Shown piece by piece: positions 1-5,322 of a stretch of 5,614 nucleotides of DNA. The DNA comes from Massilia sp. UBA2709. Its GTDB lineage: Bacteria; Pseudomonadota; Gammaproteobacteria; Burkholderiales; Burkholderiaceae_D. The notes below the pieces were generated by a model. It did no database searches. It saw only the letters and a program-made list of their open reading frames with translations, and was not told the origin of the DNA. How positions within the stretch are numbered: position 1 is the stretch's first letter; the number at the start of each line of letters is the position of its first letter. The stretch lies in assembly GCA_002354135.1 (NCBI GenBank), contig DEKZ01000423.1, positions 1 through 5,614 of the forward strand, in the 5' to 3' direction. A program made the position numbers and the translations under genes.

Positions 1-342
1 CCCGCCGATACCCTCGCCGCCCTCCTGTCCTCGATGGGGCACACGGCCGCGGTGGCGAACGACGGCTACCAGGCCCTGCGCATGCTGCCCGGCTTCGCGC
101 CCCAGGTAATCTTCCTCGACCTGGGCATGCCGGGCCTGTCGGGCTACGACGTGGCCGCGGAAATCCGCAAGGACCGCCGCAACGACGGCGTACGCCTGGT
201 CGCCCTCACCGGCTGGGGCGGCGCCGCCGACCGCGAACGCAGCGCCCGCGCCGGCTTCGACCGCCATCTCACCAAGCCGGCCACGCTGGACGCCATCGAG
301 GCGGCGCTCGCCTCAAGCGCGGCCGCTACCACGACAGCGTAA
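1..342 (+). CDS. Response-regulator receiver domain, C-terminal fragment (probably the end of a hybrid sensor kinase)
   Basis: The reading frame is open from base 1, so the gene begins upstream; 113 codons plus a TAA stop are visible. The translation is most of a CheY-like receiver domain that takes a phosphoryl group from a histidine kinase. The phospho-acceptor Asp lies in FLDLGMPGLSG (codon 118-120), the conserved Thr in ALTGWG (codon 208-210) and the conserved Lys in HLTKPA (codon 274-276), so every catalytic and switch residue in view is intact. The acidic pair expected near the domain start is off the window. The LTGWG, AGFD and KPA signature is common in receivers at the C-terminus of hybrid kinases, and the protein ends about 10 residues after the last helix with no output domain. 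This suggests a hybrid kinase tail rather than a transcription factor, but a stand-alone receiver cannot be excluded. The ATG at 34 lies inside the domain and is not the start. Confidence 0.88.
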   Translation, partial: PADTLAALLSSMGHTAAVANDGYQALRMLPGFAPQVIFLDLGMPGLSGYDVAAEIRKDRRNDGVRLVALTGWGGAADRERSARAGFDRHLTKPATLDAIEAALASSAAATTTA

Positions 343-751
343 GCAGCAGGCTGGCCATGCGCGGCCAGCACAACTGGCTTACCTCCTCGCGCGCGGCCCA
401 GCGAAACCCGTCCATCTCGGGCGTCGGCCTGCCGGTCGCATGGTGCGGAAAATAACTGGTGCACACGAGATGGCGCAGCTCGCCCAGCTCCGTCCCGGCC
501 TCGACCCGGAACAGGTGCAGGCGCTTGTCGCGCCGGTAGTCGAACTGGCCGAGATCGACGAAACGCTCGGGCGCGAAGGCCACGCCCGCCTCCTCGCGCA
601 GCTCGCGCATGGCCGCTTCCAGGGTCGTCTCGCCAGGGTCCTGCATGCCCTTCGGGATGTCCCAGGCGGCGGTGCCGGTGACATGGCCGAGCAGCAGCCG
701 GCCGCCGCCGTCGACGACCAGGGTGCCGCAGGAGACGGTATGTTTGCTCAT
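326..751 (-). CDS. Nudix hydrolase
   Basis: A 141-aa protein, a normal length for a single-domain Nudix enzyme. Nudix enzymes cleave nucleoside diphosphates linked to another moiety, using Mg2+ or Mn2+ held by the Nudix box. The box is perfect at residues 35-57: G35, E41, R49-E50, R52-E53-E54 and G56 all fit GX5EX7REUXEEXGU. It is preceded by WDIPKG (30-35), which is typical of the fold. There is no signal peptide or membrane segment, so it should be cytoplasmic. The substrate cannot be told from sequence; dinucleoside polyphosphates, oxidised nucleotides or ADP-sugars are all possible. The ATG at 751 is the natural start because the beta-strand beginning HTVSCGTLVV follows at once, though only a weak GAG (758-760) sits upstream as ribosome site. 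The gene is divergent from the channel gene and its last 17 bp overlap the convergent receiver gene. Confidence 0.93.
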   Translation of the reverse strand: MSKHTVSCGTLVVDGGGRLLLGHVTGTAAWDIPKGMQDPGETTLEAAMRELREEAGVAFAPERFVDLGQFDYRRDKRLHLFRVEAGTELGELRHLVCTSYFPHHATGRPTPEMDGFRWAAREEVSQLCWPRMASLLLTLSW

Positions 752-942
752 GGTGTGCTCGGCGGACGGGTAACGGCAAGGATGCGCAATGGGTGTTGCA
801 AAGCGAGCTGGGAAAGCGTGGTTGCAAGGATTGCAATGTATGCCTCGTGCTGCCGGATGTCAACTGCGCGCGCTCTCCGCGGCAGGGACCGCACACTAGC
901 GGCTTGCCTGCCTTGCCTCACCCGCGGTACACCGGAGCCCCA
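752..942. other. Divergent intergenic region between the Nudix and MscS genes, with three TTGCAA palindromes
   Basis: This 191-bp gap must carry promoters for both divergent genes. I cannot pick a convincing -35/-10 pair on either strand. The sequence contains the self-complementary hexamer TTGCAA three times, at 796-801, 822-827 and 831-836, a density unlikely to mean much by chance in DNA this GC-rich. The two right-hand copies are nine bases apart start to start, just short of one helical turn. They could be operator half-sites, but no regulator is identified. Confidence 0.4.
934..937 (+). promoter_or_regulatory. Ribosome binding site of the MscS-type channel gene
   Basis: GGAG lies five bases before the ATG at 943. 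It decides the start: the frame stays open back to an ATG at 793, but the extra 50 residues look like translated intergenic DNA and that ATG has no comparable site. Confidence 0.7.
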
Positions 943-2031
943 ATGGATTTCACCTTCCTGAACAACGACCTCGAAAGCTGGGCGATCGCCGTCGCCATCA
1001 CACTTGGCATTACCCTCGCACTGCACTGGCTGCGCCGCTTCGTGCTGCACAAGATGCAGGCGCTGTCGCGCCGCACCGATACCATCGCCGACGACCTGGT
1101 GGCCAAGATGCTGCGCAAGACCTATATCGTCGGGATGCTGGCGGTGTCCGCCTACCTGGGCGGCCTGGCGCTGGAACTGACCGACAAGCAGCGGCTGATC
1201 ACTTCGCGCGTGGCGATCACCGCCCTCATCCTGCAACTGGCGATCTGGGGCGACACCCTGCTGCGCGCCTGGCGCGACCGCTATCTCGCCAACGGCGACA
1301 GTCCGCGCAAGTCCTCGCGCACCGTCGTCTGCTTCCTGCTGCGCCTGGCGCTGTGGGTGATCGCCTTCCTGATGGTGCTGGATAACTTCGGCTTCAACAT
1401 CACGACCCTGGTGGCCAGCCTGGGGATCGGCGGCATCGCCGTGGCCCTGGCGGTGCAGAACATCCTGGGCGACCTGTTCGCCTCGCTCTCGATCATGCTC
1501 GACAAGCCCTTCGAGATCGGCGACTTCATCATTGTCGGCGACGTGCTCGGCTCGGTCGAGCACATCGGCCTGAAGACCACGCGCCTGCGCGGCCTGGGCG
1601 GCGAGCAGGTCATCTTCTCGAACGGCGACCTGCTCAAGAGCCGCATCCACAACCACAAGCGCATGGAGACGCGGCGCGTCGCCTTTGTGCTGCGCGTGGC
1701 CTACGGCACCAGCGAACAGCAGCTGGCGCGCATCCCGGACCTGATCCGCGAGGTGGTGACAAGCGCGCCCAGCGCCGCCTTCGAGCGCGCCCACTTCTTC
1801 AACTACGGGGAATGGTCGCTCAACTTCGAGGTGGTCTACCACTTCCAGAGCCCCGACTACATCAAGCACATGGACACCCAGCAGGCCATCCTGCTCGAGA
1901 TCTACCGCCGCTTCGAACGCGAACAGATCCGCTTTGCCCATCCGCTGTCGATCGTGCGCCTGGCCGACCAGGATGCCGCCCAGCGCCCGCATCCGGCCGT
2001 GGTGCCGCCGCCGGCATCGTTCCGGCATTGA
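943..2031 (+). CDS. Small-conductance mechanosensitive channel, MscS family
   Basis: A 362-aa inner-membrane protein expected to form a homoheptameric channel that opens under membrane tension and releases solutes during hypo-osmotic shock. Hydrophobic segments lie near residues 12-31, 60-79, 88-108 and 126-147, followed by the pore helix at about 155-185, so there are about five helices, two more than E. coli MscS. The family hallmark is clear: SLGIGGIAVALAVQN (159-173), then LDKPFEIGDFI (186-196) leading into the beta domain and the alpha/beta cytoplasmic cage. Aligned without gaps to E. coli MscS, gate residues L105 and L109 correspond to I165 and L169, Q112 is kept as Q172, and hinge glycines G113 and G121 are replaced by N173 and S181. 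This resembles the larger YnaI/YbdG-like relatives more than MscS itself. The last ~20 residues are proline-rich and variable-looking. The gene has its own ribosome site and appears monocistronic, ending convergent to the glycosyltransferase gene. Confidence 0.93.
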   Translation: MDFTFLNNDLESWAIAVAITLGITLALHWLRRFVLHKMQALSRRTDTIADDLVAKMLRKTYIVGMLAVSAYLGGLALELTDKQRLITSRVAITALILQLAIWGDTLLRAWRDRYLANGDSPRKSSRTVVCFLLRLALWVIAFLMVLDNFGFNITTLVASLGIGGIAVALAVQNILGDLFASLSIMLDKPFEIGDFIIVGDVLGSVEHIGLKTTRLRGLGGEQVIFSNGDLLKSRIHNHKRMETRRVAFVLRVAYGTSEQQLARIPDLIREVVTSAPSAAFERAHFFNYGEWSLNFEVVYHFQSPDYIKHMDTQQAILLEIYRRFEREQIRFAHPLSIVRLADQDAAQRPHPAVVPPPASFRH

Positions 2032-2050
2032 CTGAAGGCTGTCGGGGCGG

Positions 2051-2102
2051 CGCACGGACGCCCACCCTATGGCCCAGAACACGTAGGGTGGGCGCTGCGT
2101 GC
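2051..2102. repeat. Imperfect palindrome (hairpin) of the GTAGGGTGGGC repeat type
   Basis: CGCCCACCCTA at 2059-2069 pairs perfectly with TAGGGTGGGCG at 2084-2094 across a 14-base loop. After a small internal bulge, GCACG (2052-2056) pairs with CGTGC (2098-2102). The hairpin begins 20 bases after the channel stop codon and could protect or terminate that transcript, but no T-run follows. Its sequence is that of a dispersed repeat rather than a dedicated terminator. Confidence 0.65.
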
Positions 2103-2273
2103 CCACGCGTTACACGCGTTCCCGGCGTCCGCAGCGGCAAAGTGTCGCCCGCACGGCATGCAGTACAGATCATCCAACGCGACGCCTGGCTACGCTCGGC
2201 GATGCGAGCGGCATCTCCCGACCAACAATAAAGGTGGCGCACCAAACGCGTGAGCACGGAGTGCCCACCCTAC
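2083..2273. repeat. 191-bp element bounded by 28-bp terminal inverted repeats (REP-like or MITE-like)
   Basis: The left end (2083-2110) starts GTAGGGTGGGC and finishes CACGCGT. The right end (2246-2273) is its reverse complement at 25 of 28 positions. The 135-bp interior codes for nothing recognisable; it holds a CACGCGTT-A-CACGCGTT direct repeat at its left edge (2104-2120) and a short hairpin (2193-2210). No clear target duplication flanks the ends and no transposase is present, so it could only move in trans. The left arm can also pair with the copy at 2052-2069. Short palindromes of this GTAGGGTGGG type are, to my knowledge, dispersed in intergenic regions of many GC-rich proteobacteria; that this is one of them is an inference. 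Confidence 0.6.
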
Positions 2274-2324
2274 AGTTGCGGCCGGATTCCTGCCCAGCTG
2301 CCAGCCGCCTGCCGCACCAATGAC

Positions 2325-2357
2325 AAAACCCGCCGGGCCATGGGCCGGGCGGGTTTT
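2325..2357. terminator. Bidirectional intrinsic terminator
   Basis: AAAACCCGCC (2325-2334) pairs with GGCGGGTTTT (2348-2357). After one G-G mismatch the stem continues with GGCC/GGCC around a three-base loop. Each strand ends in a run of four T. On the minus strand it starts 16 bases after the glycosyltransferase stop and is clearly its terminator. On the plus strand it would catch read-through from the channel gene. Confidence 0.9.
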
Positions 2358-2373
2358 ACCGGAGCAGCGAAGC

Positions 2374-3549
2374 TTACGCAGCCTGCACCGGCAGCGGTTC
2401 CTTGCGGGCCGGGATCACGGTGCCGGCGCTGACCGGGACCGGCTTGGCCTTGTTGCCCGGCACGGTGGTGCTGATCAGTTCGTGCATGCGGGCCGCGGTC
2501 TTGTCCCAGGACGTGTTGGCGACGACCTCGCGCATGCGCTGGGCCAGCGCGGCCTTCTCGTCGGCGCTCAGGGCCAGCATGCGCTCGCAGGCGGCGATGT
2601 ATTCTTCCGGGGTCTCGGCGATCGCGACCACGTCGCCGTAAGGCACCTTGACGTCGGTGATCGGGGTGCTCACGCTCGGCAGCTCGGCGGCCATGTACTC
2701 GAGGACCTTGGTCGGGCTGATGTACCTGGTCGAGTCGTTCATCGCGAACGGCAGCAGGCAGACGTCCCAGCCGGCCAGGAACCGCGGCAGTTCCTGGTAG
2801 GTGCGCTGGCCCATGTAGTGAACGTTGGCGGCGCGCGGCAGTTCGGCCGGGTCGATCTTGACGACCGGCCCGACCAGCACGATCTGCCATTCCGGATGGG
2901 CTTCGGCCATGCGGCGCACCAGTTCGGTGTCGAAGCGCTCGTCGATCACGCCGTAGAAGCCCAGGCGCGGATGGGCGATATTGGCCTGCTCCGGATGCGA
3001 GATCTCGGCATTCTTCGCCTGGCGGAAGTGGGCGGCGTCGACGCTGCTCGAGAAGCAGTGGGCGTTGGCGTGGCGGTTCTTCTTGGCTTCGTACAGGCTC
3101 GGGCCGCCGGTGAAGACCAGGTCGGCGATGTTCAGCAGGGCCGATTCGCGCTGCAGCAGCTGCTTCGGCGGGTTCTTGAAGGCGGCCAGCTCGTCCATGC
3201 AGTCGTAGACGACGAGGGCAGGGTTGAAGCCCTGCAGCAGCGGCAGCGCCATCGGGGTGTAGAACCAGACCACCGGACGCTCGTCTTCCGGGACGAGGTC
3301 GGCCAGCAGGCCTTGCAGCACCGGGATCTGGTCGTCATGGAAACCGTGGTGCGGGACATTGGTATGCGGCTGGCACACCGTGATGTTCGGCGCGACGGCC
3401 GTCTTCTTCAGGTGTGCCTGCCCTTCGGTATGCACCGGCTCCTCGACGATGAGGATGTCGTAGTGTTCCGCCAGACGCGTCATCAGGTGCTGGGGACGCT
3501 GAAAAACGAAATCCCAGCGCAGGTGGCAAAACACGATAAGGGTCGGCAT
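2374..3549 (-). CDS. GT-B fold glycosyltransferase (GT1/GT4-like)
   Basis: A 391-aa cytoplasmic protein, without signal peptide or membrane helix, predicted to move a sugar from a nucleotide-sugar donor to a glycan or lipid acceptor. The N-terminal Rossmann half opens with FCHLRWDFVFQRPQHL (7-22), the hallmark of a bacterial family that includes TuaH-like enzymes and proteins encoded near UDP-galactopyranose mutase. YDCMDEL lies at 115-121 and LVFTGGPSLYEAKK at 144-157. The C-terminal half begins at FYGVIDERFD (198-207) and holds the donor-binding stretch DSTRYISPTKVLEYMA (272-287), with E284 the likely nucleotide-sugar contact. The last ~25 residues are a basic, proline-rich tail. The start at 3549 is chosen for its ribosome site; an upstream in-frame ATG at 3663 would add residues unlike the family. 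It stands alone, with its own terminator and no other sugar gene nearby, so donor and acceptor are unknown. A role in exopolysaccharide or cell-surface glycan synthesis is inference. Confidence 0.88.
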   Translation of the reverse strand: MPTLIVFCHLRWDFVFQRPQHLMTRLAEHYDILIVEEPVHTEGQAHLKKTAVAPNITVCQPHTNVPHHGFHDDQIPVLQGLLADLVPEDERPVVWFYTPMALPLLQGFNPALVVYDCMDELAAFKNPPKQLLQRESALLNIADLVFTGGPSLYEAKKNRHANAHCFSSSVDAAHFRQAKNAEISHPEQANIAHPRLGFYGVIDERFDTELVRRMAEAHPEWQIVLVGPVVKIDPAELPRAANVHYMGQRTYQELPRFLAGWDVCLLPFAMNDSTRYISPTKVLEYMAAELPSVSTPITDVKVPYGDVVAIAETPEEYIAACERMLALSADEKAALAQRMREVVANTSWDKTAARMHELISTTVPGNKAKPVPVSAGTVIPARKEPLPVQAA

Positions 3550-3556
3550 GTTGATT

Positions 3557-3560
3557 TCCT
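3557..3560 (-). promoter_or_regulatory. Ribosome binding site of the glycosyltransferase gene
   Basis: On the minus strand AAAGGAAA precedes the ATG at 3549, with AGGA seven bases from it. This settles the start against the longer frame that opens at 3663. Confidence 0.75.
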
Positions 3561-3668
3561 TTCGCCTCGTGGGCGTTCTAGTTGATCTTGGGGTCCGGCG
3601 GGAAAGCGCTGGCGCTGCGCGCTGCGGCGGCTCTCCCGACATCGAACCCGGCAATCGTAACATGCAAA

Positions 3669-3698
3669 TTTATCATTATTTTCATTTATGCATCACAA
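3669..3698 (-). promoter_or_regulatory. Candidate sigma-70-type promoter for the glycosyltransferase gene
   Basis: Read on the minus strand, TTGTGA (3693-3698) and GATAAA (3669-3674) are separated by 18 bases inside the most AT-rich part of the window, about 120 bp before the glycosyltransferase ATG. Each hexamer matches the consensus only partly. The same segment contains a loose dyad, ATGCA at 3662-3666 with TGCAT at 3689-3693. It is the best candidate here, not a firm call. Confidence 0.3.
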
Positions 3699-3775
3699 CA
3701 TTTCGACGGGGAAATAGTTTTGTGCGCCAGACAAGTCCGCTCTCATAGGAGAGGCTGGTGTTGCGCTGCCTCATC

Positions 3776-3797
3776 TGTAGGTAAAGTCCTACCTACA
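3776..3797. promoter_or_regulatory. Operator-like palindrome TGTAGGTA-N6-TACCTACA
   Basis: Perfect 8-base arms, TGTAGGTA (3776-3783) and TACCTACA (3790-3797), flank AAGTCC. An inner alternative also exists, GTAGG-N6-CCTAC (3777-3792), because CCTAC overlaps a second CTAC. The site lies about 230 bp upstream of the glycosyltransferase start and 80 bp upstream of the candidate promoter, a usual place for an activator. One arm recurs as CTGTAGGTA at 3921-3929. A LuxR/FixJ-type regulator would be a reasonable guess from the arm sequence, but that is inference. As a transcript it would form only a short hairpin with no T-run. Confidence 0.5.
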
Positions 3798-3988
3798 TAC
3801 AAGAAAAACAACTACGAAAACTCATCCATATAGAAGCCGTGTGCAAGCGTGCGCGGCGGCCCGGGCTGCTGCCAGGGCGGCTCTCGGCACGCGCGGCGAT
3901 GCCAGGCGGCGCCGCGCAAGCTGTAGGTATAGCGGAAGGGAAATCGGCGCCCGGTACGAGGACAGGTGGCCGGAGGGGGATGGATTTG

Positions 3989-4023
3989 CTGCGCCGCCGC
4001 AGAACCGTGCCGCGGCGGCGCAG
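3989..4023 (-). terminator. Perfect 12-bp GC hairpin after the DUF2863-like gene
   Basis: CTGCGCCGCCGC (3989-4000) and GCGGCGGCGCAG (4012-4023) are exact reverse complements around an 11-base loop, starting nine bases after the minus-strand stop codon at 4033. Its position and stability suggest a terminator or a 3' end stabiliser of that transcript. No T-run follows on the minus strand, so intrinsic termination in the classical sense is not assured. Confidence 0.55.
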
Positions 4024-4032
4024 GACACGGAT

Positions 4033-5238
4033 TCAGTCGCCCGGGTACGGCTGTGCGCCCTCGGGATGGCCGTCCTCGCTGAAGCCGTCCGCGGTCGAGA
4101 CGTCGTCGATGCCGAGGCTGGTCAGCGCGTCGCACAGTTCGTCCACCTCGACGCCCAGGTCCGCCGCCAGGTCGACCGCGCGGCTTACCCCGCCCCAGGG
4201 CGGGCCGCCGTCGAGCGCGTACAGGTTGACGCACAGGATGATGTGCTCGCCGCCGTCGACCGGCGCGACCACGGCGCGCACCGCGTCGGCCTCGAGCCCC
4301 TTCTCCGCCAGCAGGCCCTTGATCTCGGACAGCAGCCCGAGAATCGCAAGCTCGGCCACGCCCTGCTCCTTCGCACCGTAGAACAGGTCCTGGTAGAGGA
4401 AGTTCACCGACAGGCGCTCGGGATCCCGCGCCAGGCAGCGCCGCACCAGGGGCGCGACCCGCTCGGTCCAGGCGCGGTAGCGGCGCATGCGGTCGGCGAA
4501 GTACACGTCGGCGCCGATCTCGTCGCGCGGCACCTCGTAGAACGGGTCGCCGGTGCGCTTCATCGAGAAGCCGAGCAGGAAGCGCAATTCCATGGCCGTC
4601 TCGTCGGGCGCGACGCGCTCGCCGGTCCAGCCGCGGATGCTGGCTTCGAGCAGCGGCGCCGGCACCGGCTTCCTGCTCCCCAGGCTGGCGGCGGCCTCGC
4701 GCAGCAGCTCCTGCAGGGTGCTGAACGAGATATGGTCGATCTCGGCCAGGTCGTAGGCATGGCGCACCAGGGCCACCCGGGCATCCTTGCTGTCCAGGTC
4801 GCCCGCCACGAAGCTGGCCGCCAGTTCCTCGTAGGCGGCGTCGTCGGCGAAGGTTTCCTCGGCCACCAGTCCGCCGGTGCTGCGCACGAACAGCGGGATC
4901 AGGAAGGCGTCGATCTCGCGCTCCGGCTCGCCCTCGCGGCGCAGGTGCAGGGTCGCGGCCTGCTCGCCGATGTGGCCGCGCAGCAGGCGGCAGGCATGCG
5001 GATCGGTGAAGCGCGCGATCTCGATGGCGCCGTAGAGCACCTCGTCGCGCTTGCGGCGCAGTGCCTTGCGCACCGCGACGACCAGCTCTTCCTCGCGCGC
5101 GGCAAGCAGTTCCGGATCCCCTTCCTCGCCCTCGGCCACCTCGAGCGCGAGGTCGGCCAGGGCCTGGGCCAGCGCGTCGGTATCGGGTTCGGCGGGCGCG
5201 GCCGCTTTGCGCGGCGCGGGCTTCTTATTTTTCGGCAT
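4033..5238 (-). CDS. Conserved cytoplasmic protein, probably DUF2863 family
   Basis: A 401-aa protein with no signal peptide, membrane helix or known catalytic motif. Its first ~20 residues are a basic, Ala/Pro/Lys-rich, probably disordered tail, followed by an acidic helical stretch (about 25-66). The core has family-like signatures: VLYGAIEIARFTDPHACRLL (67-86), AFLIPLFVRSTGGL (111-124) with EETFADDAAYEELA just after it, and a motif around RHAYDLAEIDHISFSTLQEL (159-178). From memory these match the betaproteobacterial DUF2863 family, whose function is unknown; I could not run a profile search. The C-terminal end (about 377-401) is acidic and looks disordered. The start at 5238 is preferred because AGGA lies nine bases upstream and a Lys-rich N-terminus follows; an in-frame ATG at 5277 would add 13 unlikely residues. 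It lies 84 bp after the receiver gene on the same strand, so co-transcription is possible. No function is assigned. Confidence 0.8.
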   Translation of the reverse strand: MPKNKKPAPRKAAAPAEPDTDALAQALADLALEVAEGEEGDPELLAAREEELVVAVRKALRRKRDEVLYGAIEIARFTDPHACRLLRGHIGEQAATLHLRREGEPEREIDAFLIPLFVRSTGGLVAEETFADDAAYEELAASFVAGDLDSKDARVALVRHAYDLAEIDHISFSTLQELLREAAASLGSRKPVPAPLLEASIRGWTGERVAPDETAMELRFLLGFSMKRTGDPFYEVPRDEIGADVYFADRMRRYRAWTERVAPLVRRCLARDPERLSVNFLYQDLFYGAKEQGVAELAILGLLSEIKGLLAEKGLEADAVRAVVAPVDGGEHIILCVNLYALDGGPPWGGVSRAVDLAADLGVEVDELCDALTSLGIDDVSTADGFSEDGHPEGAQPYPGD

Positions 5239-5247
5239 GGGCGTCAA

Positions 5248-5251
5248 TCCT
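5248..5251 (-). promoter_or_regulatory. Ribosome binding site of the DUF2863-like gene
   Basis: AGGA on the minus strand, nine bases before the ATG at 5238. It supports this start over the upstream in-frame ATG at 5277. Confidence 0.55.
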
Positions 5252-5322
5252 GAGTGATGAAGGCGCCACGTTAGCAAATCGGCGCCGCCGCCAGCAGTCC
5301 CATGGCGCGGTCCGCCCCGGGC

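Larger units (their letters stand above)
2032..2373. other. Gene-free convergent region between the channel and glycosyltransferase genes
   Basis: No credible coding sequence is present; the short open frames here have no recognisable domain. The stretch is occupied by an inverted-repeat-bounded element (2051-2273) and a bidirectional terminator (2325-2357). Between them, 2274-2324 shows nothing notable. Confidence 0.7.
3550..4032. other. 483-bp gene-free region upstream of the glycosyltransferase gene
   Basis: No plausible gene was seen on either strand; the open frames here are short and lack family features. The part at 3655-3840 is markedly AT-rich against GC-rich surroundings and holds a promoter-like site and an operator-like palindrome. 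The part at 3841-3988 is GC-rich with a lone CTGTAGGTA at 3921-3929. A 12-bp perfect hairpin at 3989-4023 closes it next to the upstream gene. A leader this long could also hide a small RNA or a long 5' untranslated region. Confidence 0.6.

Noticed and set aside
144..896. A 250-aa minus-strand open frame overlapping the Nudix gene
   Set aside because: Arg/Ala/Pro-rich out-of-frame translation; the Nudix box is in the other frame.
793..942. A 50-residue N-terminal extension of the channel protein
   Set aside because: The frame is open, but the residues are not membrane-like or family-like and the GGAG at 934-937 points to the ATG at 943.
748..2106. A 452-aa open frame on the minus strand opposite the channel gene
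   Set aside because: It is a codon-phase shadow of a convincing MscS gene in GC-rich DNA. Its translation is Gln/His/Asp/Ala-rich and has no recognisable domain.
2320..3585. A 421-aa open frame on the plus strand opposite the glycosyltransferase gene
   Set aside because: Low-information composition (Val/Gly/Asp/Arg/His) with no domain, starting inside a terminator; the opposite strand carries clear glycosyltransferase motifs.
3550..3663. A 38-residue N-terminal extension of the glycosyltransferase
   Set aside because: It is Arg/Pro/Ser-rich, lies upstream of a good AGGA site, and the conserved family N-terminus starts right at the ATG at 3549.
3740..3753. Short hairpin CTCTC-ATAG-GAGAG
   Set aside because: A five-base stem alone is within chance expectation and has no supporting context.
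3756..3769. A possible sigma-54 promoter on the plus strand (TGG followed by TGC)
   Set aside because: The GG-to-GC spacing is one base short of the sigma-54 requirement and no plus-strand gene follows.
3841..5253. A 470-aa open frame on the plus strand opposite the DUF2863-like gene
   Set aside because: Same shadow effect; no ribosome site and no family resemblance, while the minus-strand frame has a plausible start and patterned motifs.
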